This document shows positions 8,666-16,694 of a stretch of DNA of 64,000 nt, piece after piece. Below the pieces are notes generated by a model. It worked only from the letters and a program-made list of their open reading frames with translations. It did no database searches and was not told the origin of the DNA. Numbering within the stretch: the first letter of the stretch is position 1; the number at the start of each line of letters is the position of its first letter. The stretch spans positions 12,890-76,889 of the forward strand of contig DASVFT010000092.1 in NCBI GenBank assembly GCA_036379935.1. The letters are read 5' to 3'. Source of the stretch: JAOPZW01 sp036379935. Lineage in GTDB: Bacteria > Actinomycetota > Thermoleophilia > Solirubrobacterales > Solirubrobacteraceae. Position numbers and translations under genes: made by a program.

Positions 8666-10117
8666 TCAGGCGTCGACCGGCGCCGGGATCTCCGCCCGCG
8701 CGCGCGGCCGGCGCACGCGGATGAGCAGGCCGGCCGCCGTGATCGCGCCGAGCGCCGCGAAGACGGCGCCGGCCAGGAAGGCGCGGTGGAAGCCGGCGGT
8801 GAGCGCGGCGGCGTCCACGCGGCCGGGGCCGGCGACATCCTCCGTGTGCTGCGTGGCCAGCGTGGCCAGCACCGCGAGGCCGAGCGAGCCGCCGACCTGG
8901 CGTGACGTGTTGACCAGCCCCGACGCCAGTCCCGCGTCGGCGCGATCGACCCCCGCCACGGCGGCGATGGTCACCGGCACGAAGGCCAGCCCTATCCCCG
9001 TGGTGGTCACGACGCCCGGCAGGAGGACGTCGCTGAGGTAGGCGCCGGTCGGCGAGATGCGCGTGAACAGCAGCATGCCCGTGGCGATGAGCGACATGCC
9101 CAGCGCCAGGATCCGTCCCGGCCCGACGCGCGCGGCGAGACGGCCGGCGAAGGTCGAGGCTACGACGATCGCGCCGGTCATCGGCAGGAAGCTCAACCCC
9201 GCCTCGATCGGCGTGTAGCCGAGGACCTCCTGGAGGTACAGGGAGACGAAGTACCACATCGCGAAGGCCGAGGCGCCCAGCGCGAAGACCACGAGATTGG
9301 CGGCCGTCAGGGTTCGTGACAGGAAGATGCGCAGCGGCATGAGCGGGCGGCGTGCCCGGCTCTCGACGAGGAGGAAGACGGCGAGCAGCGCGAGGCCGGC
9401 GCCCCCCACCAGCAGCGTGGCCGGCGAGCCCCAGCCGTTGACGTCGGTGCGGACGATCGCGAAGGTCAGCAGCACGAGCCCGGCGGTGACCGACAGCGCG
9501 CCGGCCACGTCGTAGTGGCGCTCCCCGACGGCCACGGGCGCGCTCGGCGGGATGAAGCGCATCGCGCCGGCCGCGCCGAGTAGGCCGACGGGCACGTTGA
9601 TGAAGAGGATCCACTGCCAGCCGAGCAGCTCGGTGAGCACGCCGCCCAGCAGCACGCCGGTGGAGCCCCCCACCGCGCCCATCGCGCCCCAGTAGGCCAG
9701 CGCGCGGTTGCGCTCGAGTCCCTCCGCGAAGGTCGTCGTGATGATCGCGAGCGTCGCCGGGGCCACCACGGCGCCACCGAGACCCTGGACGGCGCGTGCG
9801 CCCACGAGCATCGCCTGGCTGCTCGAGAGGCCGCCGACGAGCGACGCCCCGGCGAAGAGCAGCATTCCCACCACGAACACGCGCCGGTGCCCGAGCAGGT
9901 CGGCCGCGCGACCGCCGAGCAGCAGGAAGCCGGCGAAGGTGAGCGTGTAGGCGTTGACCACCCACTGCAGGTCGACGGCCGAGAAGTGCAGGTCCGCGCG
10001 GATCGAGGGCAGCGCGACGTTCACGACGGACACGTCGAGGATGACCATGAACTGCGCGAGGCAGGTGAGCGCGAGGATCCAGACCTTGCGCGCGTCCTCT
10101 TCGGGGCCTGATTGCAC
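8666..10117 (-). CDS. MFS transporter, DHA2 (14-TM) drug exporter family
   Basis: 483-residue transporter with about 14 hydrophobic segments. The first helix carries FMVILDVSVVNVALPSI and later GARAVQGLGGAVVAPATLA, the DHA2 motif C region, typical of EmrB/QacA-type proton-driven exporters. GTG at 10117 was chosen because homology begins just after it and the upstream frame is not protein-like; no strong ribosome site is visible. It is divergent from the gluconate permease stub and kinase. There is no adjacent dedicated regulator, although a TetR gene lies 1.9 kb away. Confidence 0.9.
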   Translation of the reverse strand: MQSGPEEDARKVWILALTCLAQFMVILDVSVVNVALPSIRADLHFSAVDLQWVVNAYTLTFAGFLLLGGRAADLLGHRRVFVVGMLLFAGASLVGGLSSSQAMLVGARAVQGLGGAVVAPATLAIITTTFAEGLERNRALAYWGAMGAVGGSTGVLLGGVLTELLGWQWILFINVPVGLLGAAGAMRFIPPSAPVAVGERHYDVAGALSVTAGLVLLTFAIVRTDVNGWGSPATLLVGGAGLALLAVFLLVESRARRPLMPLRIFLSRTLTAANLVVFALGASAFAMWYFVSLYLQEVLGYTPIEAGLSFLPMTGAIVVASTFAGRLAARVGPGRILALGMSLIATGMLLFTRISPTGAYLSDVLLPGVVTTTGIGLAFVPVTIAAVAGVDRADAGLASGLVNTSRQVGGSLGLAVLATLATQHTEDVAGPGRVDAAALTAGFHRAFLAGAVFAALGAITAAGLLIRVRRPRARAEIPAPVDA

Positions 10118-10195
10118 TCGCAACGACGCTAGCAGTCCGCCGCGCTCCGGTTTGACCCGTGGCGACGACCGGGAAGGTGACCCGGCGAGCCACGC

Positions 10196-10351
10196 ATGTG
10201 GAGCGGGCACGACACCCTGCTGGTCCTCTACGCCGTCAACCAGTACTTCGGGATGTCGGTCATCGACACCATCAAGACGTGGCCGGTGATGGAGACGATC
10301 ATCTCGGTCTTCGGCATGGCACTGGTACTGGTCATGAACCTCATCGTGTGA
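10196..10351 (+). pseudogene. C-terminal stub of a GntP-family gluconate permease
   Basis: A 51-codon reading frame ending 1 base before the kinase start. The segment NQYFGMSVIDTIKTWPVMET followed by a hydrophobic helix matches, from memory, the last membrane helix of GntP/GntT gluconate:proton symporters (pattern ...FWxxxxYFxxSVxDTxKTWxVMETIIS...). A TGA closes the frame at 10178-10180, so about 400 N-terminal residues are missing. It lies directly in front of an FGGY gluconokinase, the usual partner of GntP. This looks like a remnant left by deletion that joined the MFS gene to the kinase. It could instead be a small membrane protein using the ATG at 10196. Confidence 0.6.
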
Positions 10352-10352
10352 C

Positions 10353-11909
10353 GTGAGCGCCCCGCGACGCGAGGACGCCACCGTGCTCGTCGGCGTCGAC
10401 GTCGGCACCACGGCGGCCAAGGCGATCGCCTTCGACGTGCGCGGCAACGCCGTCAGCAGCGGCGAGGCCGGCTATCCGCTGCTCGAGCCGGAACCCGGCC
10501 AGGCGGTCCAGGATCCGGACGTGGTCGTGGAGGGCGCGCTGCGCGCCGTCCGCGACGCCGTGACCGGCGCCCGCGCGCGCGGCGCTCGCGTCGCCGGGCT
10601 GTCGCTGAGCTCCGCCATGCACGCCCTCGTCGCCCTCGACGGCGACGACCGCCCGCTGACGCGCATCGTGACGTGGGCCGACATGCGCGCGGCCGAGCAG
10701 GCCGAGCGCCTGCGCCGCGAGCGACCGGAGCTCCACGACCGTACGGGGGCGCCGCTGCATCCGATGGCCCCGCTGCCCAAGCTCGTGTGGTTCGCCGAGC
10801 GCGAGCCCGAGACGTTCGCCGCCGCGCGACGGTGGGTCGGGATCAAGGAGCTCGTGATCGCGCGGCTGACGGGGACGTGGGCCGTCGACCATTCGCTGGC
10901 CTCGGGCACCGGGCTGATGAACCTCGAGGCGCTGGACTGGGATCCCGAGGCGCTCGAGGTGGCGGGCCTCGGGCGCGAGCGCCTGGCGGCCCTCGTCCCG
11001 GTCAAGGAGCGCTTGGCGCTCGGCGCCGGCGCCGGCGCCGAGCTCGGGCTGGAGCCCGGCCTGGCGGTCGTCGTCGGCGCCGGCGACGGCCCCTTGGCCA
11101 ACCTGGGCGTGGGCGCCGTGCGCCCCGGCGTGGCGGCGTGCTCGATCGGGACGAGCGGAGCGCTGCGCGTCGTGGTCGAGCGTCCCGCGATCGACCCCGC
11201 GCGGCGCGTGTTCTGCTACGCGCTCACGCCGGGACGCTGGGTGGTGGGCGGCGCGATCAACAACGGCGGGGTGGTGCTCCAGTGGGTCGGCGAGGCGCTG
11301 GCGCCCGACCTCGGCGCCCATGCCGAGGAGGCGCTCGTGGCGCTGGCCGCCGAGGCGCCGCCCGGCAGCGACGGGCTCATCATGCTCCCGTACCTGCTCT
11401 CGGAGCGCGCCCCGCACTGGAGCTCTGAGGCCCGCGGCGCGTACGTCGGCCTGACGCACCGCCACGGGCGCGCCCACCTCGTCCGTGCGGCGCTCGAGGG
11501 CGTGTGCCAGCAGCTTGCGCTCGTGCTGGCCTCGATGCGTGACGCGGGCGACGAGGTGCGCGAGGTCCGCGCCACCGGCGGGTTCGCACGCAGCGCGTTG
11601 TGGCGACAGATGCTCGCCGACGCGCTCGGCATGCCGGTCGGCTTTCCGAGCGGGCACGAGGGGTCGGCGTTCGGTGCCGCGCTGCTGGGGATGGAGGCGC
11701 TCGGGCTCGTCGAGACCATCGAGCTGGCCGCCGACCTTGTCGAGATCGACGAGGTCGTCCAGCCCGGCGCGGCGGCGGCGACCTACGCCGACCTGCTGCC
11801 GGCGTTCGCCGCGCTCTACGACGCGCTGGCCCCGACCTTCCCCGTGCTGGCCCGCCACGAGACGCGCCGGCGACGGCAGTCCGCGCCGGGCGTCGCGGGC
11901 GCGGGCTGA
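10353..11909 (+). CDS. gntK: FGGY-family sugar kinase, probable gluconokinase
   Basis: 518 residues. N-terminal ATPase-fold motif DVGTTAAKAIAFD (16-28), substrate-region HPMAPLPKLVWF (136-147) typical of gluconate kinases of the FGGY type, then GAGDGPLANLGVGA and IGTSGA of the second domain. GTG start at 10353, one base after the gluconate-permease stub, which supports gluconate as substrate (gluconate + ATP to 6-phosphogluconate, pentose phosphate pathway). Xylulokinase is the main alternative within the family. A C-terminal tail rich in Arg/Ala follows the last conserved block. Confidence 0.82.
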   Translation: MSAPRREDATVLVGVDVGTTAAKAIAFDVRGNAVSSGEAGYPLLEPEPGQAVQDPDVVVEGALRAVRDAVTGARARGARVAGLSLSSAMHALVALDGDDRPLTRIVTWADMRAAEQAERLRRERPELHDRTGAPLHPMAPLPKLVWFAEREPETFAAARRWVGIKELVIARLTGTWAVDHSLASGTGLMNLEALDWDPEALEVAGLGRERLAALVPVKERLALGAGAGAELGLEPGLAVVVGAGDGPLANLGVGAVRPGVAACSIGTSGALRVVVERPAIDPARRVFCYALTPGRWVVGGAINNGGVVLQWVGEALAPDLGAHAEEALVALAAEAPPGSDGLIMLPYLLSERAPHWSSEARGAYVGLTHRHGRAHLVRAALEGVCQQLALVLASMRDAGDEVREVRATGGFARSALWRQMLADALGMPVGFPSGHEGSAFGAALLGMEALGLVETIELAADLVEIDEVVQPGAAAATYADLLPAFAALYDALAPTFPVLARHETRRRRQSAPGVAGAG

Positions 11910-11960
11910 GCCGAGCGGCTTGCCGAGCGCGGGCGAGGCGGCGCGGCTGAGCGCCGGGCC

Positions 11961-12539
11961 TCACCCACTCGCGCCGCGCGCCTCGACCACCGGCCTCAGC
12001 TGGCGCGCGACCCGCCGCACGACGTCGCCGTCGCGCCGCGCGCGGGCGAGGATGAGCGCGCCCTCGAGCGCGCCGATGACGAGCTCGGCACGCTGCGCCG
12101 CCTCGTCGGGCGAGAGTCCGGCCGCCTCGAGCCGCTCGCCCAGCGGCGCCAGCCAGCTCTCGAAGGAGGCCTGCACGGCGGCGCGGATCGTCTCGTGTCC
12201 CGGCGCGGCCTCGAGCGCCGTCGTGGCCACCGGGCAGCCGCGCTCGAACTCGGAGGCCTCCAGGCCCGCGGCCAGGGCGCCGCCGAGCTCCTGCACCGCG
12301 TCGGCGGGGGAGCGGCTCGTCCTCATCAGGTGCGCGATCGCCGAGGCGACCTGCTCGCCGGCCCGCGCGATCGCCTCGGCGCCGATCTGCTCCTTGCCGC
12401 CGGGGAAGTGGAAGTAGAGCGATCCGCGCGGCGTCCCGCTGCGGGCCAGGAGCTCGTTCAGGCCCGTGCCGTGGAAGCCCCGGCGCTGCAGCAGGTCGAC
12501 CGCTGCATCGAGCATGCGATCCCGGCTCGAGGGCGGCAT
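11961..12539 (-). CDS. TetR-family repressor (LmrA/YxaF-like C-terminal domain)
   Basis: 192 residues. N-terminal helix-turn-helix at about 8-52 (RDRMLDAAVDLLQRRGFHGT, then SGTPRGSLYFHFPGGKEQI), the very conserved LYFHFPGGKE recognition segment of this subfamily. The C-terminal ligand domain contains ERGCPVATTALE, typical of TetR_C_11. Upstream at 12551-12566 is TAGACCGATCGTCATA, close to the TAGACC-type operators bound by such repressors, so it probably controls itself. The target besides itself is unknown; neighbours are a sugar kinase (convergent) and a sigma factor operon. Confidence 0.88.
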   Translation of the reverse strand: MPPSSRDRMLDAAVDLLQRRGFHGTGLNELLARSGTPRGSLYFHFPGGKEQIGAEAIARAGEQVASAIAHLMRTSRSPADAVQELGGALAAGLEASEFERGCPVATTALEAAPGHETIRAAVQASFESWLAPLGERLEAAGLSPDEAAQRAELVIGALEGALILARARRDGDVVRRVARQLRPVVEARGASG

Positions 12540-12573
12540 CGAGGACTAAGTAGACCGATCGTCATACTCGTTG

Positions 12574-12873
12574 TCAAGCGACTCGCCGCGAGACGGCGAC
12601 GACGAGCGCCGGCTCCGCCCCACGGTTGTGCAGGGCGCGCAAGGGCAACCCGACCAGCCAGAGCACCGCGCCGGAGCCCAGGCGCATCCGCCCACCCGCG
12701 GCGCATTCGAGCTCGATCTCGCCTCGCTCGACGACGACCAGGGCGTCGCGCCACTCGGCCTCGTCGTAGGCGCGCTTGCCCCCCGGGGCGACCCACGTCG
12801 CGCGCAGCTCGAACGCCGCCGGCACGCCCCGGGCCAGGAACGAGAGCCGGTCGGCGCCGGCGTCCGTCGTCAC
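12574..12873 (-). CDS. Small cupin-like protein coupled to the ECF sigma gene
   Basis: 99 residues with no signal peptide. The pattern ALVVVERGEIELECAAGGRMRLGSGAVLWL reads as alternating beta strands with Gly turns, as in a small cupin/beta-barrel, but metal-binding His residues of cupins are missing (one His only). GTG start at 12873 overlaps the sigma-factor stop (GTGA), so it is translated with it. I do not recognise a named function; a small ligand-binding or regulatory partner of the sigma factor is possible. Confidence 0.7.
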   Translation of the reverse strand: MTTDAGADRLSFLARGVPAAFELRATWVAPGGKRAYDEAEWRDALVVVERGEIELECAAGGRMRLGSGAVLWLVGLPLRALHNRGAEPALVVAVSRRVA

Positions 12874-13904
12874 AGCACCGGCGGCAGGCCGAAGGCTTCG
12901 AACACGTCCGCAGGGAAGGAGGTGATCTCGGCGACGCCGCCGTCCTCGATGCGCAGGAGGTCGAGCGCGAAGGCCCGGAACTCGCCCTCGCCCGGGCGCC
13001 GCACGTAGAAGGCGGCCGACGGCTGCAGGTTGGCGTGGGCTTCGACGACCCGCCACTCGCCCAGGTAGGCCGGCGAGGCAGGGTCAAAGGCCTTCGCCAC
13101 GGAGGTGACGATCGTGTGGCGCCCGTCATGCCACATCGGGTACGGCGGCATGTTGGCGCGGGCGTCCTCGCGCAGCACCGCGGCCAGAGCGCCGACGTCG
13201 GCGCGCTCGAAGGCATCCATGAAGCGCTGGAGGACCACGCGCTCCTCGGCGCTGGGATCCGCGGTGGAGTCCCACTCCAGTCGCCGCCGCGGCAGGTGGC
13301 GCTCGAGCGTGGCCCGCGCACGCTGGAGCGCGCTGTTGACCGACGCCACGCTCGTGTCCAGCAGCGCGGCGGTGTCCTTCGCCGACCACGCGAGCACGTC
13401 GCGGAGGATGAGGACTGCGCGCTGCTTGGGCGTGAGGAGCTGAATCGCGGCGAGGAAGGCGATCTCGATGGTCTCCCTGGCCACCACCGCGAGGTCCGGT
13501 TGGGTGTCGGGGGGCGCAAGCCCGTCGAGGAGGCGGTCCGGATAGGGCCCGAGCCACGGCAGATCGGCCGGCGGCTGAATCGGGGCGTCCGCGTCGCTCG
13601 GCGGCCCCAGCTGCGAGGCCAGCACGCGTCGCGGGGTGCGCGCGAGGACGTCGAAGCAGGCGTTGGTCGCGATCCGGTACAGCCAGGCCCGGAACGACCA
13701 GCGGCCATTGAACCCGAAGCTCGTGCGACTGCGCCAGGCGCGCAGGAACGTCTCCTGCACGAGGTCCTCGGAGTCGTCGAGCGAGCCGACCATGCGGTAG
13801 CAGTGCAGCTGCAGCTCGCGCCGGTGGCGCTCGACCAGTCGTGTGAAGGCGGCCGCGTCACCCGCGCGCGCGGCGGCCACCGTGTTCTGCTCGTCCCCGG
13901 TCAT
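12870..13904 (-). CDS. ECF sigma factor with C-terminal SnoaL-like domain (TIGR02960 type)
   Basis: 344 residues. Region 2 spans about 10-80 (LVERHRRELQLHCYRMVGSL, then DLVQETFLRAWR), region 4 about 140-205 (LTPKQRAVLILRDVLAWSAKDTAALL, SVNSALQRAR). From about 215 to the end is an NTF2/SnoaL-fold extension with VLQRFMDAFERADV and a YPMWHDGRH segment. ECF factors of this group usually have no anti-sigma gene and use the SnoaL extension to set activity, fitting the absence of one here. The coupled gene downstream (12574-12873) may be a partner. Starts ATG at 13904, 37 bases from the HhH-GPD gene. Confidence 0.9.
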   Translation of the reverse strand: MTGDEQNTVAAARAGDAAAFTRLVERHRRELQLHCYRMVGSLDDSEDLVQETFLRAWRSRTSFGFNGRWSFRAWLYRIATNACFDVLARTPRRVLASQLGPPSDADAPIQPPADLPWLGPYPDRLLDGLAPPDTQPDLAVVARETIEIAFLAAIQLLTPKQRAVLILRDVLAWSAKDTAALLDTSVASVNSALQRARATLERHLPRRRLEWDSTADPSAEERVVLQRFMDAFERADVGALAAVLREDARANMPPYPMWHDGRHTIVTSVAKAFDPASPAYLGEWRVVEAHANLQPSAAFYVRRPGEGEFRAFALDLLRIEDGGVAEITSFPADVFEAFGLPPVL

Positions 13905-13941
13905 CGACCGTATAACGGCCGGCCCGGGGGAAACTCATCGG

Positions 13942-14490
13942 CTAGCGCGCCTGCGCCTTGGACCATTCCGCCTTGTGCACGCGCTTGGCCGCCTGGTAGT
14001 CGGCCAGCGCCTGCGGCGAGTCGACGTTGCCCAGCGTCGGATGCCACGGGACGAGGTCCTGCGCGGCCTCGACCCCGAAGCGCTTCGCCAGCACCGCGCC
14101 CAGCGCCTTGACCTTCATCTCGCCGAAGCCGGGGAGCGCAGCGAGGTTGGAGCGCAGCTCATCGGCGTCGGCCGCATCGGTCCACACGCGCGCGGCGTCG
14201 CCGTCGTAGCGGTCGCGGACGTGGACGGCCAGCTCGTGCACCCGCTGTGCCATCGAGCCGGGGAAGCGGTGGATGGCGGGCTTGGCCCGGAACACGGGCT
14301 CGAGGTCGGCCGCGGCGAGCGTGTCCGCGTCGAGGGCGCCGAGGCGCTCGCGCAGCGCCAGCGGCCCGGCGAAGGCCTTCTGCACGCTGACCTGCTGGTC
14401 GAGCGCGAAGCCGACCAGGAGCGCCATGGGATCCGACGCGATGAGCGCGTTGGCCTCGTCGGACTCGGTGAAGTAGAGACGGTCAGGCAC
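13942..14490 (-). CDS. HhH-GPD family protein (TIGR03252 type, base-excision-repair-like)
   Basis: 182 residues. The helix-hairpin-helix is visible at LPGFGEMKVKALGAVLAKRFG (about 119-139) and the downstream Asp of the glycosylase site is in VPWHPTLGNVDS. The N-terminal FTESDEANALIASDPMALLVGFALDQQV is characteristic of the short actinobacterial HhH-GPD family. No iron-sulfur Cys motif. Start is GTG at 14490. Family members are annotated as DNA glycosylase-like, but the base recognised has not been established. It stands alone between a sigma operon and a two-component system, all on the minus strand. Confidence 0.85.
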   Translation of the reverse strand: MPDRLYFTESDEANALIASDPMALLVGFALDQQVSVQKAFAGPLALRERLGALDADTLAAADLEPVFRAKPAIHRFPGSMAQRVHELAVHVRDRYDGDAARVWTDAADADELRSNLAALPGFGEMKVKALGAVLAKRFGVEAAQDLVPWHPTLGNVDSPQALADYQAAKRVHKAEWSKAQAR

Positions 14491-14525
14491 GGGCCGATCG
14501 TATCCTGCCGCCCGCGCCGCTCACC

Positions 14526-15185
14526 TCAGGGCTCGACCAGCCCGCGCCGGATCGCGTAGCGGGTGAGCTCGACGCGGTCGCGCATGCCGAGCTTCTCGAG
14601 GATGTGGCTGCGGTGGTGCTCCACGGTCTTCTTGGCGATGACGAGCGCCTCGGCGATCTCGTCGCTCGTGTGGCCCTCCGCCACGAGCTTGACGATCTCG
14701 AGCTCGCGCGGCGTGAGCAGGTCGCTCGGCGTCGCGTCGCCGCGGCCCGCGCGGTCGAGGTAGTCGCGGATGAGCGCCGCCACCGCGGCGGGATAGAGGA
14801 AGGGCTCGCCGCGCATGGCGGCGCGGCAGGCCTCGACCAGGTCGCGGTCGGCCGCGCTCTTGAGGACGTAGCCGGACGCGCCCGCCTTGAGCGCCTCGAA
14901 GAAGTACTGCTCGCTGTCGTACATCGAGAGCATCAGGGTGCGCAGCTGCGGGCGCCGGCGCTTGAGCTCGGCGGCCGCCTGCAGCCCGGTCAGGTGGGGC
15001 ATGGCCACGTCGAGGACGGCGAGGTCGAGCTCGGTCGATAGCGCGATGCGCACCGCCTCGCGACCGTCGCCGGCCTCGGCCACCACGGTGAGGTCGGGCT
15101 CGGCGTCGAGCACCATCCGCAGCCCGCGGCACACCATCGGGTGGTCGTCGGCCAGCAGGATCCGCGTCTTCAGCGGGACGGTCAT
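14526..15185 (-). CDS. NarL/LuxR-type response regulator
   Basis: 219 residues. Receiver domain 1-125 with acidic DD in LLADDHPMV, phospho-acceptor Asp in LAVLDVAMP, and Lys in YVLKSAA. LuxR-type helix-turn-helix at about 150-210 (LTPRELEIVKLVAEGHTSDEIAEAL, then KKTVEHHRSHILEKLG). ATG at 15185 overlaps the histidine kinase stop (ATGA), so the pair is co-translated. Controls unknown genes in response to the kinase encoded immediately upstream. Confidence 0.94.
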   Translation of the reverse strand: MTVPLKTRILLADDHPMVCRGLRMVLDAEPDLTVVAEAGDGREAVRIALSTELDLAVLDVAMPHLTGLQAAAELKRRRPQLRTLMLSMYDSEQYFFEALKAGASGYVLKSAADRDLVEACRAAMRGEPFLYPAAVAALIRDYLDRAGRGDATPSDLLTPRELEIVKLVAEGHTSDEIAEALVIAKKTVEHHRSHILEKLGMRDRVELTRYAIRRGLVEP

Positions 15186-16135
15186 GGGCCCTGGGGCAGC
15201 GGTATGTCGAGGCGCACCTCGGTGCCGCCTGCCGGCAGCGACGAGATCGCCAATCGACCGCCGATGTGCAGTGCTCGCTCGTGCATGCCCGCGATGCCCG
15301 TGCCGCCGTTGGCGCTCTGCGGCAGGCCGCGGCCGTCGTCGCGCACCACAAGACGCAGGCCACCGTCCACATGGCGCAGCGCGACCAGCACCTCGGAGGC
15401 ACCGGAATGGCGCATGACGTTCGTCAGGCTCTCCTGCGCTACGCGATAGACGACCAGCTCGACCTCCGGACTGACGGGGTCCTGCAGGTCGAACTTCCGC
15501 TCGACATGCAGGTCGTGGTGGGCGGCGGCGGCGGTGCACAGCCCGCGCAGCGCGCTCTGGAGGCCGAGGTCATCGAGCACCTCGGGGCGCAGCTCGCGAG
15601 CGATGCGCCGGACGTCCTCGAGGCTCGCGCGGACGGCCTCGCGCGCGGCGGCGAGCTGTGCCGCGTCCTGCTCGCCGGCACCCCGCGCCGCGCGCTCGAG
15701 ATCGAGCACGACGCTGGTGAGGACCTGGCCCACCTCGTCGTGGAGCTCGCGCGCGATGCGCTGGCGCTCGGCCTCCTGCGCGAGCAGCGCCTGGCGTCCG
15801 CTCTCGCGCCGCTCGGTCTCGAGGCGGTCGAGCATGTCGTTGAAGGCCACGGCCAGCGCGGCGACGTCGGCGTCAGCCCCGCGGATGGCCAGGCGGCGGC
15901 CGGGCTGGAGCGGCTCGATGGAGCGCATGGTCGCGGTCAGCCGGCGCAGCGGCGCGATCACGCCGCGCAGCAGCAGCGTGTTGAGCACCACCGAGACCAC
16001 GAAGCCGCTGACCAGTATCACGGCCTGCGTGCTGGTCACCGGGAAGCTCACCTCGACGGGCGAGAACAGCAGCAGGAGCGTGGCGATCGCCAGCACGGCA
16101 GCATTGGCCAGCAGCACTCGCGTGAACAGCGACAT
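15182..16135 (-). CDS. Membrane sensor histidine kinase (HisKA_3/NarX-DesK type)
   Basis: 317 residues. Two membrane helices near 5-28 and 36-55 with only a very short outside loop, a HAMP linker (LLRGVIAPLRRLTATMRSIE), the dimerisation/phosphorylation motif ARELHDEVGQ with the phospho-His, and a HATPase_c domain with NVMRHSGAS, DDGRGLP and GTGIAGM boxes. ATG at 16135 was chosen because the preceding 77 in-frame codons are non-coding in character and run over the divergent gene. The minimal outside region suggests it senses membrane state or an intramembrane signal. Cognate regulator follows with ATGA overlap. Confidence 0.92.
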   Translation of the reverse strand: MSLFTRVLLANAAVLAIATLLLLFSPVEVSFPVTSTQAVILVSGFVVSVVLNTLLLRGVIAPLRRLTATMRSIEPLQPGRRLAIRGADADVAALAVAFNDMLDRLETERRESGRQALLAQEAERQRIARELHDEVGQVLTSVVLDLERAARGAGEQDAAQLAAAREAVRASLEDVRRIARELRPEVLDDLGLQSALRGLCTAAAAHHDLHVERKFDLQDPVSPEVELVVYRVAQESLTNVMRHSGASEVLVALRHVDGGLRLVVRDDGRGLPQSANGGTGIAGMHERALHIGGRLAISSLPAGGTEVRLDIPLPQGP

Positions 16136-16229
16136 CTGCGGACAAGGATGCCGGATGGGGGGCCATCCGTCCCCAAGATCGGGAGTTGCCCCCATGGGCG
16201 CGAGCGCCGCGCGGGTCGACCATGTCGGC

Positions 16230-16682
16230 ATGTCCGACAGCATCCCCCTGAAGCTCCGCACCTGGTGGCGGCGCGACGAGCTCGACGAGCAGCTCGCGCA
16301 CGGCGCCGACCCGACCACCGACGCGAGCCTGGCGCGTCGCGCGGCGCAGCTCACCTCCCCCACCACACGCGTCCACCTCGCTCAAGCCCTCGAGATCGCG
16401 CTGCGCGAGGCGCGCAAGAGCTGGTCGGTGAGCGCCCGCCTGCCCCTGCGTCGCGTCGAGGTCCGCGAGTGCGCCGACGACCTGCTCACGCTCGCCCGCC
16501 GCCTGCGCGACTTTCAGCCGATCGACATCGCGGGCGCCGCCATGGTCTCGCGCCTCGTCTTCGACGGCACCAGCCCGCTCTACCGCGAGGGGCCACTCAC
16601 GCTGCGCTACGCGGTCCGCTCGGCACGCCTCGCGCTCGACCCGCTCGAGGTGGACGCGGTCGACCTCTGGACGGCGGCGTAG
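16230..16682 (+). CDS. Hypothetical 150-residue protein divergent from the two-component system
   Basis: No family recognised. The protein is rich in Arg, Leu and Asp, has no signal or membrane helix, and looks all-alpha (HLAQALEIALREARKSWS, VRECADDLLTLARRLRDF). The ATG at 16230 is preferred; an in-frame Met 36 bases upstream would lie close to the divergent kinase start. The 94 bases between 16135 and 16230 must hold the promoters of both directions. Likely a lineage-specific soluble protein, possibly controlled by the neighbouring NarL-type regulator. Confidence 0.7.
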   Translation: MSDSIPLKLRTWWRRDELDEQLAHGADPTTDASLARRAAQLTSPTTRVHLAQALEIALREARKSWSVSARLPLRRVEVRECADDLLTLARRLRDFQPIDIAGAAMVSRLVFDGTSPLYREGPLTLRYAVRSARLALDPLEVDAVDLWTAA

Positions 16683-16694
16683 CCCCGGGCGAAC

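Noticed and set aside
7338..10193. A 951-codon minus-strand frame suggesting a fusion of an unknown protein with acyl-CoA dehydrogenase
   Set aside because: Its first half is an out-of-frame reading of the MFS exporter gene; only the part from 8570 on is the dehydrogenase.
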